Shown here: positions 1 through 8,837 of the stretch, one piece after another
Layout of the letters: each line of letters begins with the position of its first letter
Numbering within the stretch: the stretch's first letter is position 1
DNA from: CAYUKK01 sp964445305
GTDB taxonomy: Bacteria; Acidobacteriota; Aminicenantia; Aminicenantales; UBA8522
Reading direction: 5' to 3'
DNA length: 25,824 nt
Assembly: GCA_964445305.1 (NCBI GenBank)
Contig: CAYUKK010000194.1
Span: 1-25,824, forward strand
Program-made: the position numbers and the translations under genes
Notes under the pieces: generated by a model
Database searches by the model: none
What the model was told of the DNA's origin: nothing
What the model saw: the letters and a program-made list of their open reading frames with translations, nothing else

Positions 1-37
1 AAGGAATTGCTTGCTAATTCGCTAACAGGATGTTACC

Positions 38-1288
38 ATGGGGAACCGTGAGGATTTTATGACCAAATTCGAAAAAATCTCTCGACGAATCCAGAGCTTC
101 CGTGATGACATGATTGACCTTCAAGTGCGACTGTGCGCCCAGCCGGCCATTTCTCCTTTGGCGGGCGGAGAAGGGGAGGTCAAGAAAGCCGAGGTCCTGC
201 TCGACTTTATTAAGTCCCTGCCTTGCGAGCAGGTGCTGGTTATCAAGGCGCCTGATTTGGATGCACCAGCGGGGTTCCGACCCAACATCCTCGCTTTTTT
301 CCCCGGTAAAAATCCCCGCCGAACGGTCTGGGTGATGACCCACATGGACGTCGTTCCGCCCGGAGATTTGAGCCAGTGGAAGGGCGACCCCTTCAAAGCC
401 TGGGTTGAGGGGGGAAAGATTTACGGCCGCGGCGTTGAAGACAACCAGCAAGACATGGTCGCGTCGCTTTTTGCCATCAAAGCTTTTCTCGCCGAAAACA
501 TAACACCCGCCTCCAACATCGGGCTGGCTCTCGTCGCCGATGAGGAAACAGGCAGTTCTAAGGGAATCGACTACATCCTCCGCAACTCCAACCACTTCCG
601 GAAGAACGACCTCATCATCGTCCCTGACGCTGGGAACAAAGAGGGGTCGTTGATTGAAGTGGCCGAGAAGGGAATCCTCTGGCTGAAGTTCAGGACGGTG
701 GGCAAGCAAGCCCACGCCTCAACTCCCCAGAAGGGTGTTAACGCCTTCAAAGCCGCCTGTTTCCTGGTCACAGAGCTCGATGGCCTCTACGAGGCTTTCC
801 AAGATAAGGACCCTCTCTTCGAGCCTCCTTTCTCCACTTTTGAGCCGACCAAAAAAGAAGCTAACGTGCCCAACATCAACACCATTCCGGGGGAGGATGT
901 CTTCTACCTGGATAGCCGTCTTCTGCCCAAATATTCTATCGACGAGGTGGAGAAAAAAATCAAGGCCATCATCCGGAAAGTGGAAGCCAGGTTCGGAGTT
1001 AAAATCACCTTCGAGGAACAGCAGCGAGCGGCTGCCGCTCCCCCGACTTCTGCCCAGGCCGAGGTGGTGGCCGCGCTCCGAGCGGCCATCCGGGACGTTT
1101 ATGGGGTGGAGGCAAAGCCCCGCGGAATTGGCGGAGGAACAGTCGCCGCCATCTTCCGGCGGGCCGGTTTCGAAGCTGCCTGCTGGTCAAGGATCGAGGA
1201 GACGGCTCACCAGCCCAATGAATATTGTCGCATCGACAACATGATTGGAGACGCTCATGTCTTTGCTCATGTCTTCCTTCACGAATGA
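38..1288 (+). CDS. M20 family metallopeptidase (ArgE/DapE-like dipeptidase)
   Basis: A 416-residue zinc hydrolase of the M20/ArgE/DapE family, predicted cytoplasmic, cutting dipeptides or acyl-amino acids. Metal-site motifs are in order: THMDVV (H102, D104), GRGVEDN (D135), the EE pair at 169-170 in DEETGSS, PDAGN (D197) and a late histidine at 391 in ETAHQPN. HASTP (H226) marks the lid/dimerisation domain. Length is normal for the family. The first ATG (38) has AGGA 7 bases upstream. A second ATG at 59 has GAGG 5 bases upstream and gives an N-terminus closer to the family norm, so either could be used. CutA follows after 15 bases, probably in the same transcript. The substrate cannot be read from the sequence. 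The arginine genes are more than 10 kb away, so ArgE is not favoured. Confidence 0.9.
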   Translation: MGNREDFMTKFEKISRRIQSFRDDMIDLQVRLCAQPAISPLAGGEGEVKKAEVLLDFIKSLPCEQVLVIKAPDLDAPAGFRPNILAFFPGKNPRRTVWVMTHMDVVPPGDLSQWKGDPFKAWVEGGKIYGRGVEDNQQDMVASLFAIKAFLAENITPASNIGLALVADEETGSSKGIDYILRNSNHFRKNDLIIVPDAGNKEGSLIEVAEKGILWLKFRTVGKQAHASTPQKGVNAFKAACFLVTELDGLYEAFQDKDPLFEPPFSTFEPTKKEANVPNINTIPGEDVFYLDSRLLPKYSIDEVEKKIKAIIRKVEARFGVKITFEEQQRAAAAPPTSAQAEVVAALRAAIRDVYGVEAKPRGIGGGTVAAIFRRAGFEAACWSRIEETAHQPNEYCRIDNMIGDAHVFAHVFLHE

Positions 1289-1303
1289 CCTGGGGTAAAA
1301 GCG

Positions 1304-1624
1304 ATGAGGAAATTCATCCTCGTTTTGACCACTGTTCCTGAGGAGACTAAGGGGCTGGAGATGGCCCGGCAACTTGTCGAGGAGAGGCTGGCTGCCTGTG
1401 TGACCATCACCGGCGCCTGTCAGTCGGTTTACTGGTGGGAAGGCAAAATCACCCAGGATTCAGAATGTCTCCTTTTTATCAAGACCAGGGCTTCCCTTTA
1501 CTCCCGACTGGAAAAAAGGATCAAAGAGCTCCACGCGTACCAGGTGCCCGAAATCATCGCTCTGCCCATCCACCGAGGCTCGAGCGGTTATCTTCGCTGG
1601 GTTGAGGCGGAAACGCAGCCGTGA
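1304..1624 (+). CDS. cutA: Divalent-cation tolerance protein CutA
   Basis: A 106-residue protein matching CutA1 over its whole length. It opens with a beta strand followed by TTVPEETKGLEMAR, then the conserved ERLAACV segment, then VYWWEGKI and the LLFIKT strand, and ends with YQVPEIIALPI and the SSGYLRW tail. CutA forms small ferredoxin-like trimers and has been linked to copper and other divalent-metal tolerance, though its exact biochemical role is still uncertain. It lies 15 bases after the M20 peptidase with only a weak GGGG ribosome site, which suggests co-translation. The next gene is convergent, with its stop about 10 bases away. Confidence 0.95.
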   Translation: MRKFILVLTTVPEETKGLEMARQLVEERLAACVTITGACQSVYWWEGKITQDSECLLFIKTRASLYSRLEKRIKELHAYQVPEIIALPIHRGSSGYLRWVEAETQP

Positions 1625-1633
1625 CGTAAAAGG

Positions 1634-2578
1634 TTAGGGATATTTCTTCCAGGCCCGGCGAGCGACACGAACGGTGTTCAGGTGGATGGCGACAGTGTCC
1701 TCGAAATCAACGGCATAGCCTCCAGCCAGAACGACGGCCACGGGAATGCGGAGAGCCCGCGCTCCTTCGATGATGAGCCTGTCCCGTTCCCGCAACCCTT
1801 CCTTGGTCAAAGAAAGCCCGCCCAGCTTGTCCTTCTCATAGGGGTCTGCACCGGCGAGATAAATGACCAGGTCAGGAGCAAAGGATTTATAAAGCCGCGG
1901 AAAATAAGCTCGCAGAGCGGAAAGATACTCGGCGTCACCATCGCCAGACCATAGACCAACATCCAAAGAGCTCGGCGGTTTTTCGGCCGGATAGACATCC
2001 ATCTGGTGGATGGAAAAGGTGAACACATCGGACCGTCCGGCAAGAATAGCCGCCGTCCCGTTCCCCTGGTGAAGGTCGCAGTCGACAATCATGGCCCGGT
2101 GGGTTCGGCCTTCCCGCCTCAATTTTTCGACAGCCACGGCGATATCGTTGAGGAGGCAAAAACCTTCCCCGTGGTCAGGGAAGGCATGGTGAAACCCCCC
2201 GCCCAGATGAACGGCCAGGCCGTGCTCAACGGCACACCTCGAAGTGAGAACCGTCCCGCCCACGGTCAACCAGGCAAACCGGAGGAGCGCCGGCGAAAAA
2301 GGGAGCTCCAGCTTGGCTATTTCCTCGGGCGAAAGGGAGCCTGTTTTTAGCTTCTTGATGTACCTCGACGTGTGCACAAGAAGGAGGTCTTCATCGGAGG
2401 CTGGTTCGGGCACAAGAAAGCTCTCCCGCTTAAACCCACAGAGGAGGAGACGCTCATAAAGGACCCGGTACTTTTTCACCGGAAAGACATGGTTGCCGAT
2501 GTCGGTCAACCAGTATTCATCGCTGTAGACGAAGGGGAAGGAGGATTTCCTGAAGTTCCACCATTTGAAGAACCGCAT
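1634..2578 (-). CDS. Histone deacetylase-fold deacetylase (AcuC/HDAC-like)
   Basis: A 314-residue member of the arginase/deacetylase superfamily, in the bacterial HDAC-like group that removes acetyl or other acyl groups from proteins, polyamines or small amides. Visible motifs are HLGGGFHHA (tandem histidines 130-131), GFCLLNDIA, VDCDLHQGNGT (D168 and H170 as zinc ligands), AGADPYEKDKLGG (D245 as third ligand) and LAGGYA (Y288, the transition-state tyrosine). All catalytic positions are intact. The start is an ATG with no strong Shine-Dalgarno. It is divergent from proline dehydrogenase with a 159-base gap. The natural substrate is unknown. Confidence 0.9.
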   Translation of the reverse strand: MRFFKWWNFRKSSFPFVYSDEYWLTDIGNHVFPVKKYRVLYERLLLCGFKRESFLVPEPASDEDLLLVHTSRYIKKLKTGSLSPEEIAKLELPFSPALLRFAWLTVGGTVLTSRCAVEHGLAVHLGGGFHHAFPDHGEGFCLLNDIAVAVEKLRREGRTHRAMIVDCDLHQGNGTAAILAGRSDVFTFSIHQMDVYPAEKPPSSLDVGLWSGDGDAEYLSALRAYFPRLYKSFAPDLVIYLAGADPYEKDKLGGLSLTKEGLRERDRLIIEGARALRIPVAVVLAGGYAVDFEDTVAIHLNTVRVARRAWKKYP

Positions 2579-2656
2579 CGCGCCGACCGGTTTCTCAGCG
2601 AGAGCCTATATTCATATCAAAAAAAAGAAAGCAGGGGAAGAGACGAGAGCAAGGAC

Positions 2657-2684
2657 TTGCAATCGCCGGGGAAATCCATATGAT
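2657..2684 (+). promoter_or_regulatory. Sigma-70-like promoter for proline dehydrogenase
   Basis: TTGCAA at 2657-2662 and TATGAT at 2679-2684 are separated by 16 bases. Each hexamer is close to consensus (4/6 and 5/6). The start would fall near 2691, giving a leader of about 47 bases before the ATG at 2738. The same -35 hexamer is seen at the ppdK promoter. Confidence 0.45.
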
Positions 2685-2737
2685 ATTCCCTTAGAATTCT
2701 TGTCCACTCCTCAGACCCTGAACAAGGAGAAGCATTC

Positions 2738-3586
2738 ATGAAATTACTCACCCGAATGGCCAGAAGCTTTGTGGCCGGAGAGACCGCTGACGAGGCCCTC
2801 GAGGTCGTCAAGAGGCTTAACGAGAGAGGAGTCATGGCCACGCTGGACGTCCTTGGCGAAGGGGTGAAGGACCGGAAGACGGCCGACCAAGCTGTCCAGG
2901 CCTATCTCGACCTCCTCGATGCCATCAACAGGTCCGGCGTCAACTCCCATGTTTCCCTCAAGCTCACCCAGATGGGACTCGACATCGATGTCGAGTACTG
3001 CTACGAGAACATGGTCAAGATTGTCAGCCGAGCCGCCCGGCTTGGCAATTTCGTCAGGATTGACATGGAAGGCTCGCCGCATACCCAGCGGACTCTCGAC
3101 ATCTTCTACCGCCTCCGCGAACGCTTCGATAACGTCGGGATAGTCATCCAGGCCTACCTCTACCGCTCGGAAAAGGACATCCAGAAGCTCAACCAAATCC
3201 GAGCCAAGGTCCGCATCTGCAAGGGCGCCTACAAAGAGCCGAAAGAAATCGCCATCAAGAAGATGAAGGACATCCGCGCCAATTTCATCAAGCTCACCGA
3301 GATGCTCTTCCGGGACGGGGTGTACCCGGCCATCGCCACCCACGACGACAGGCTCATCCAGTGGGCCAAGGACTACACGGCTGCCCACCATATCCCGGCT
3401 GACCAATTCGAGTTACAGTATCTTTTTGGCATCCGCAACAAAACGTTTCAGAAACTGGCCGAAGAGGGTTACCGGGTCCGCTGCTATGTCCCCTTTGGTA
3501 CTCACTGGATCCCTTATTTTTACCGACGGCTCAGGGAAAGGAAAGAGAACATTTTCTTCGTCATCAAGAATTTATTCAAGAAATGA
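2738..3586 (+). CDS. Proline dehydrogenase (monofunctional)
   Basis: A 282-residue FAD enzyme of the PutA/ProDH (beta-alpha)8 barrel family, oxidising L-proline to pyrroline-5-carboxylate. Family segments are in order: VSLKLTQMGLDID, FVRIDMEGS, GIVIQAYLYRSE, RICKGAYKEP, AIATHDD, ELQYLFGIR and the C-terminal GYRVRCYVPFG...YFYRRLRERKEN, which contains the arginines that bind substrate carboxylate. Its length is near the usual size of about 300 for the single-domain bacterial form. No pyrroline-5-carboxylate dehydrogenase domain or gene is beside it. AAGGAG sits 8 bases before the ATG. The stop codon is one base before the likely start of the DUF5703 gene, so the two are probably co-transcribed. 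Confidence 0.93.
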   Translation: MKLLTRMARSFVAGETADEALEVVKRLNERGVMATLDVLGEGVKDRKTADQAVQAYLDLLDAINRSGVNSHVSLKLTQMGLDIDVEYCYENMVKIVSRAARLGNFVRIDMEGSPHTQRTLDIFYRLRERFDNVGIVIQAYLYRSEKDIQKLNQIRAKVRICKGAYKEPKEIAIKKMKDIRANFIKLTEMLFRDGVYPAIATHDDRLIQWAKDYTAAHHIPADQFELQYLFGIRNKTFQKLAEEGYRVRCYVPFGTHWIPYFYRRLRERKENIFFVIKNLFKK

Positions 3587-3587
3587 A

Positions 3588-5864
3588 GTGAGCCTGATAA
3601 AGAAGCTTCTCGTCCTCCTTCTCGTCATCGGGCTGGGAATTCTTTTTTCTTGTGGGCGGCAAGCCTATGACCATCTCGAGCGTGTGGAAAAATATGACGT
3701 TGTCTGGAATTCGCCCAGCCACGACGCATGGGGAAGCATGCCAACGGGCAACGGCGACATCAGTTTGAATGTTTGGGTCGAGGACAGCGGCGACCTCCCC
3801 TTCTACATCGGAAAAACAGACTCCTGGGACGACAACGGCCGGCTCCTCAAGCTCGGCCGGGTGAGAATCCGGATGAACCCCCATCCGCTGACACAATCGG
3901 GGACTTTCCTCCAGACCCTTCGCCTCCGCGACGCCACCATCGAGGTTCGATTGGGCGAAGGAAAGAAAAATATCCGGCTCCTCGTCTGGGTTGATGCTAA
4001 CAATCCTGTCATCCATGTCTTGGCCAAGGGAAGAGAGCCTTTTGAAGCTAAAGCCTCGATTGAGCTGTGGCGCCAAAAACCTTATGAGCTCCCGACTATC
4101 GAGGTGAGCGACGTCCATTTCGACCATGATGTGCCCGGAAACAAATATTTCCCGACGATCGTTGAGCCAGACACCCTGCTGACCGGTGAGGTGGACCGCA
4201 TCGGTTGGTTCCATCACAACATCAAATCAATCGGACCAGCGCTGGCGGCGGAACTTCAGGATATGAAAAGCTTTGTTCAGCCCGACCCCCTCCTTCACCG
4301 GACCTTTGGGGCCATCATCAAGGCTAAGGGAGCTTGGCGGGTTGACGACTCGACTCTCCTTTCTCCTCGGGCCTCCTCTCACCTTTTCAGCATCTTTGTC
4401 CTGACGGAGCATCCCTCCTCGCCAGCCGATTGGCTGAAGGCTATGGATGGGCTCATCGCCTCAATGGAAAAAACCTCTTTCTCCGACCGCCTTCGCCGCC
4501 ATCGCGCCTGGTGGGAAAACTTCTGGAGCCGAAGCTGGATCGATATCGCCTCGGCGAACAAGGAAGAAGATGCCCATATTCTCAGCCGCGCCTATGCCCT
4601 CCAGCGGTTCCTCAATGCCTGTGCTGGCCGCGGACAGCATCCCATCAAGTTCAACGGGTCGATTTTCACTGTCCCCAACCCGGGCAGCCCGGGCGATGCT
4701 GACTATCGCCGCTGGGGGCCAGGCTACTGGTGGCAGAACACCCGCCTCCCCTACGTCAGCATGTGTACCTCCGGAGATTTCGACCTCCTCGAACCCCTCT
4801 ACCGAATGTACACGGGCGATGTGCTTGAAATGGCCAAATACCGGACTCGCCATTACTTCGGCCACGCCGGAGCCTATTTCAACGAATGCGTCTATTTCTG
4901 GGGTGCCGCCTTCAACGAGTCCTATGGCTGGACGCCTCGAGAGAGACGGACGGTTGTGGAAAACGAAAGCCGGTGGCACCGCTGGGAATGGCAGGGAGGA
5001 ATCGAGCTTGTCCACATGATGCTCGACCACTATGAGCACACCCTGGATGAAGGCTTGCTGAAGCATCGGCTCCTCCCTCTGGCTCACGAAATCCTGACTT
5101 TCTATGACCTTCATTACAAAGTCGATGACCGGGGAAAAATCATCCTCGAGCCAGCCCAAGCTCTGGAAACGTGGTGGGATTGCCGCAACCCCATGCCCGA
5201 GATTGCCGGCATCCTGGCCGTGACGGAACGGCTCCTCGAGCTGGCTGGCGATAAAGTCAGCCCGGAGGAGAAAAACCTCTGGCAGAGGATGCACGACAAG
5301 ATGCCTGAGCTCCCGACGCGGGAAGTCGAGGGCAAGAGGATGCTCGCTCCGGCCGAAAGATTCGCCACCAAGAGGAACATCGAGAATCCCGAGCTCTACG
5401 CTGTCTTCCCCTACCGGCGCGTCGCCGTTGGCCGACCGGGAATCGAGCTGGCCATCGAAGCGCTCAACCATCGCTGGGATAAAGGAAACTTTGGCTGGCG
5501 ACAAGATGATATCTTCATGGCCTACCTGGGGCTCACGGAGGAGGCTCGAGAGTACCTCGTTGGCCGGGCCAGGAAATGGCATGAGGGCTCCCGCTTTCCT
5601 GCCTTCTGGGGACCGAACTACGATTGGATTCCTGACCAGGACCACGGCGGTGTGCTCCTTAAGGCCCTCCAGGCTATGCTCCTCCAAACGGAGGGAAGGA
5701 AGATATTCCTCCTTCCCGCCTGGCCAAAGGATTGGGATGTGGATTTCCGTCTTCACGCTCCCTACCAGACCATTGTGGAGGGAAGAGTGCGGAAAGGAAA
5801 GGTAGAAAAGCTATCCATCGAGCCACCTCAGCGCCGAAGAGACGTTCGGGTCCTGTCTGAATAG
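3588..5864 (+). CDS. DUF5703 glycoside-hydrolase-like lipoprotein
   Basis: About 758 residues. The open frame extends 54 codons upstream into the proline dehydrogenase gene, but the likely start is the GTG at 3588. It directly precedes a lipoprotein signal: two lysines, a Leu/Val-rich stretch and the lipobox LFSC with the lipid-bearing Cys at residue 22. The next segment (WNSPSHDAWGSMPTGNGDI, then FYIGKTDSWDDNGRLLKLG) is typical of the DUF5703 N-terminal domain. That domain precedes a helical (alpha/alpha)6-type barrel like those of GH65/GH95-related glycosidases. A Trp/Tyr-rich barrel region and a C-terminal jelly-roll-like end (about residues 690-758) are compatible with this. It is probably envelope-anchored and acts on an oligosaccharide. 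Substrate and catalytic residues are not established. Confidence 0.85.
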   Translation: MSLIKKLLVLLLVIGLGILFSCGRQAYDHLERVEKYDVVWNSPSHDAWGSMPTGNGDISLNVWVEDSGDLPFYIGKTDSWDDNGRLLKLGRVRIRMNPHPLTQSGTFLQTLRLRDATIEVRLGEGKKNIRLLVWVDANNPVIHVLAKGREPFEAKASIELWRQKPYELPTIEVSDVHFDHDVPGNKYFPTIVEPDTLLTGEVDRIGWFHHNIKSIGPALAAELQDMKSFVQPDPLLHRTFGAIIKAKGAWRVDDSTLLSPRASSHLFSIFVLTEHPSSPADWLKAMDGLIASMEKTSFSDRLRRHRAWWENFWSRSWIDIASANKEEDAHILSRAYALQRFLNACAGRGQHPIKFNGSIFTVPNPGSPGDADYRRWGPGYWWQNTRLPYVSMCTSGDFDLLEPLYRMYTGDVLEMAKYRTRHYFGHAGAYFNECVYFWGAAFNESYGWTPRERRTVVENESRWHRWEWQGGIELVHMMLDHYEHTLDEGLLKHRLLPLAHEILTFYDLHYKVDDRGKIILEPAQALETWWDCRNPMPEIAGILAVTERLLELAGDKVSPEEKNLWQRMHDKMPELPTREVEGKRMLAPAERFATKRNIENPELYAVFPYRRVAVGRPGIELAIEALNHRWDKGNFGWRQDDIFMAYLGLTEEAREYLVGRARKWHEGSRFPAFWGPNYDWIPDQDHGGVLLKALQAMLLQTEGRKIFLLPAWPKDWDVDFRLHAPYQTIVEGRVRKGKVEKLSIEPPQRRRDVRVLSE

Positions 5865-5944
5865 AAAAAAATCGTCAGGATGCTTCGATTTCCCCGAAGC
5901 TTGGAGAATTCCTTCGAAATGGGGGGAGCGCGAAAATATAAATC

Positions 5945-8662
5945 TCAGTCGGCGTCGGACTCTTTTTTGCCGATATTCACCTGGGCGGCGGCTAACCGGG
6001 CGATGGGAACCTGGTAAGCGGAGCAGCTTACATAATTCATGTCGATGCGATGGCAGAAGGCGATGGAGCGCGGGTCGCCGCCATGAACCCCGCAGATGCC
6101 GATTTTAAGCTTTGGCCTCGTTTTCCTTCCCCTTTCCACGGCCATTCTCATCAGCTCCCCAACACCTTCGGTATCGAGCGTTTCAAACGGGTCATCCTGC
6201 CAGATGCCGTGAGCGAGGTAATAGTTGAGGAATTTCCCGCTATCATCTCGGGACAGGCCATAGGTCGTTTGCGTCAAATCGTTCGTGCCAAAGGAGAAAA
6301 ACTCTGCTTCTTCAGCTATTTTATCGGCGGTGAGGGCAGCCCGGGGAATTTCGATCATCGTCCCGACCGAGTAATCAACCTTCACTCCGTATCTGGCCAT
6401 CACTTCTGCCGCTACCCTATCAACAATCTTCTTCTGGTGGGAAAGCTCCGCCACATGGCCGACCAAAGGAATCATGATCTCCGGGTAGACTTTTTCCCCA
6501 TCCTTGATGACCTGGCAGACGGCCTCGAAGATAGCCTGCGTCTGCATTTCAATAATCTCAGGATATGAAATGCCCAGACGGCAACCCCTGTGCCCGAGCA
6601 TGGGGTTGAACTCGGAGAGCTGGTTGACACGGGCCAGAAGCTTTTCTATCTCCTCAATTTTCTTCTTGTTCTTGCGTGGCTTGGTCCGAAGCTCAGCCAG
6701 CTCGACCATCAGGTCTTCCCGCCGCGGCAAGAATTCATGGAGAGGCGGGTCGATGGTTCGAATGGTCACCGGGTGGCCATGCATTTCCTTGAACAGCTCG
6801 TAAAAATCCTGCCTCTGGAAAGGAAGAAGCTTGGCCAGGGCTTCGCGCCTTTTTTCTTCGGTATCGGAAAGGATCATCTCCTTGATAAAGGGAAGCCGCT
6901 CCTTCTCAAAGAACATGTGCTCGGTCCTGGCCAGCCCGATTCCCTCGGCGCCAAAAGCAAAGGCCATCTTGGCGTCAGCGGGTGTGTCGGCGTTGGCTCG
7001 CACGCCGAGCTTCCGCCGTTCATCAGCCCAGGAAAGGAGCTTGGTAAAATACCCATAGATCTCCGATTCTTCAGGCTTCTTTTCACCGCGGATGACCTGG
7101 ATGATCTCGGAAGGTTGGGTTTTGATTTCACCAGCCAGAACTTCGCCAGTGCTGCCATCGATGGAAATCCAGTCTCCCTCGACGTATTTTTTGCCCTTAA
7201 CAAAAAAACACCGCTCTTCTTCCTCGATGCGGATGGCGCCGCAACCGACCACAGCCGGCTTGCCCATCTGACGTCCCACGACCGCGGCATGGGAAGTCAT
7301 CCCGCCGGTGGCGGTCAGGATTCCCTGGGAAGAGCTCATGCCGTGGATATCATCGGGCGAGGTCTCGGCTCGGACGAGGATGACTTTTCGGCCTGCTTTT
7401 CTCCACTCCACCGCTTCCTCGGCGGTGAACACAGCCTGGCCGGCCGCCGCCCCGGGAGAAGCGGCCAGACCTTTGGCCAGGACCTCGTGCTTCGCCTTCT
7501 CCTCAGCGACAAAGATGGGATGGAGAAGCTGGTTAAGGGCGTCTGGCTCGACCTGGAGAAGCGCTTTTTCCTTTGTCGTCAGCCCTTCCTCGACCATGTC
7601 GACGGCGATTTTCACGGCCGCCATGCCCGTCCGCTTACCGTTACGCGTCTGGAGCATGTAGAGCTGGCCATCCTGGATGGTGAACTCAAAGTCCTGGACA
7701 TCCCCGTAATGCCGTTCGAGGTTGGTCGTGATTTCCTTGAGCTGACGGTAAGCCTCGGGCATTTCTATCTCCAGCCGGGCCAGCGGCGAAGGCGTCCGAA
7801 TGCCGGCCACCACGTCCTCACCCTGAGCGTTGAGGAGGTACTCGCCGTAGAGCTCTTTCTTTCCCGTGGCCGGGTTTCTGGTAAAACCGACTCCTGTCGC
7901 CGACTTCTCGCCGATATTACCAAAGACCATCAGCTGAATGTTGACCGCCGTGCCCAAATCGTCGGGAATGTGGTTGAGCCGGCGGTAGGTGACGGCGCGG
8001 GGGTTGTTCCAGGACTTGAACACGGCCCGGATGGCCATGGCTAACTGTTCGTGGACAGCCTGGGGAAAATCCCGGCCCGTTTCTTTCCGGATGAGCGCTT
8101 TATAATCTTGGATGACAGCCTCGAGCATCGCCTCGTCGAGCTCGGCATCCTGGGTAATTCCATGCCTACTCTTATGCTCGGCGAGGATTTCTTCGAATTT
8201 CTTCTTGGGTACCCCCATGACCACGTCTCCAAACATGTGGAGCAAGCGACGGTAGCAGTCAAGCGCAAAGCGGCGTCCCGCCTTCTTAGCCAGCCCTTCC
8301 ACCGTCCGGTCGTTGAGCCCAAGGTTGAGGACTGTATCCATCATCCCCGGCATCGAAAACTTTGCTCCTGAGCGGACAGAAACGAGGAGCGGGTTATCGG
8401 GGTCGCCAAACTTCCGACCGGCTATCGCCTCGAGCGTGGCCAGGTTGGTCTTGATTTCCTCCTCCACCTCAGCGGGCAGGCTCTCTCCTGATTGACTGAA
8501 AATGTTGCACACTTCGGTGGAGATGGTGAATCCCGGGGGAACGGGCAGGCCAATTCCAGCCATCTCAGCCAGGTTGGCGCCCTTTCCACCGAGCAAATCC
8601 TTCATGTCTTTGTTTCCCTCGGTTTTCTGGGGCGAGAAGAAATAAACGAATTTATGAGGCAT
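5945..8662 (-). CDS. ppdK: Pyruvate, phosphate dikinase
   Basis: A 905-residue PPDK that interconverts pyruvate + ATP + phosphate with PEP + AMP + pyrophosphate in the cytoplasm. The N-terminal ATP-grasp domain opens with GGKGANLAEMAG and VPPGFTI. The central domain has TGGMTSHAAVVGR with the phosphocarrier His at 458. The C-terminal TIM barrel has GAEGIGLARTEHMF, FGTNDLTQ and the catalytic loop GICGVHGGDP (Cys857). The loop has Val859 where I expect Glu (GICGEHGG). The frame runs six codons further upstream from a TTG, but ATG 8662 has a GAGGAG site 7 bases before it and a family-like N-terminus. Length is slightly above the usual 875 or so. Likely links pyruvate from amino-acid breakdown to PEP. 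Confidence 0.96.
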   Translation of the reverse strand: MPHKFVYFFSPQKTEGNKDMKDLLGGKGANLAEMAGIGLPVPPGFTISTEVCNIFSQSGESLPAEVEEEIKTNLATLEAIAGRKFGDPDNPLLVSVRSGAKFSMPGMMDTVLNLGLNDRTVEGLAKKAGRRFALDCYRRLLHMFGDVVMGVPKKKFEEILAEHKSRHGITQDAELDEAMLEAVIQDYKALIRKETGRDFPQAVHEQLAMAIRAVFKSWNNPRAVTYRRLNHIPDDLGTAVNIQLMVFGNIGEKSATGVGFTRNPATGKKELYGEYLLNAQGEDVVAGIRTPSPLARLEIEMPEAYRQLKEITTNLERHYGDVQDFEFTIQDGQLYMLQTRNGKRTGMAAVKIAVDMVEEGLTTKEKALLQVEPDALNQLLHPIFVAEEKAKHEVLAKGLAASPGAAAGQAVFTAEEAVEWRKAGRKVILVRAETSPDDIHGMSSSQGILTATGGMTSHAAVVGRQMGKPAVVGCGAIRIEEEERCFFVKGKKYVEGDWISIDGSTGEVLAGEIKTQPSEIIQVIRGEKKPEESEIYGYFTKLLSWADERRKLGVRANADTPADAKMAFAFGAEGIGLARTEHMFFEKERLPFIKEMILSDTEEKRREALAKLLPFQRQDFYELFKEMHGHPVTIRTIDPPLHEFLPRREDLMVELAELRTKPRKNKKKIEEIEKLLARVNQLSEFNPMLGHRGCRLGISYPEIIEMQTQAIFEAVCQVIKDGEKVYPEIMIPLVGHVAELSHQKKIVDRVAAEVMARYGVKVDYSVGTMIEIPRAALTADKIAEEAEFFSFGTNDLTQTTYGLSRDDSGKFLNYYLAHGIWQDDPFETLDTEGVGELMRMAVERGRKTRPKLKIGICGVHGGDPRSIAFCHRIDMNYVSCSAYQVPIARLAAAQVNIGKKESDAD

Positions 8663-8690
8663 CGTGCATCTCCTCCTCAATTAGCCATTC

Positions 8691-8719
8691 AATATAGCTG
8701 GAAGGAGGCTAAATTGCAA
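8691..8719 (-). promoter_or_regulatory. Sigma-70-like promoter for ppdK
   Basis: On the minus strand, TTGCAA (8719-8714) and TATATT (8696-8691) are 17 bases apart. Transcription would begin near 8684, leaving a leader of about 22 bases that contains the GAGGAG ribosome site. Confidence 0.5.
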
Positions 8720-8783
8720 CCGCCTCGCGAAGGCAGCAAAAGGTTCGGGGGGTGAGCCCGAGCGGAACCAGAGCTTGAAAGTG

Positions 8784-8792
8784 TGCTATAAT
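8784..8792 (+). promoter_or_regulatory. Extended -10 promoter for the C45 hydrolase gene
   Basis: TGCTATAAT at 8784-8792 is a full extended -10 element (TG, one base, TATAAT). No good -35 lies 17 bases upstream, which extended -10 promoters can tolerate. The start would be near 8799, about 39 bases before the ATG. Confidence 0.5.
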
Positions 8793-8837
8793 CCTGGAAA
8801 AATAAGGCAGGATTAGAAGAGGAAAAAGGAGGAATCT

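Noticed and set aside
3426..3587. Upstream extension of the DUF5703 frame into proline dehydrogenase
   Set aside because: The translated extension has no homology and would hide the lipoprotein signal; GTG at 3588 explains the N-terminus better.
4461..5756. A 431-codon open frame antisense to the DUF5703 gene
   Set aside because: It lies wholly opposite a well-supported gene, has no ribosome site or recognisable motif, and such frames arise from GC-biased codon use.
5882..5900. Hairpin GCTTCG/CGAAGC as a terminator between DUF5703 and ppdK
   Set aside because: Short 6-base stem; the only nearby T-run (minus strand) is about 10 bases further on, not adjacent. Left uncalled.
6590..8044. A 484-codon open frame antisense to ppdK
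   Set aside because: It is a codon-bias shadow; the opposite strand encodes a complete PPDK with every motif.
8663..8680. TTG start six codons before the ppdK ATG
   Set aside because: Those codons are the purine-rich ribosome site itself.
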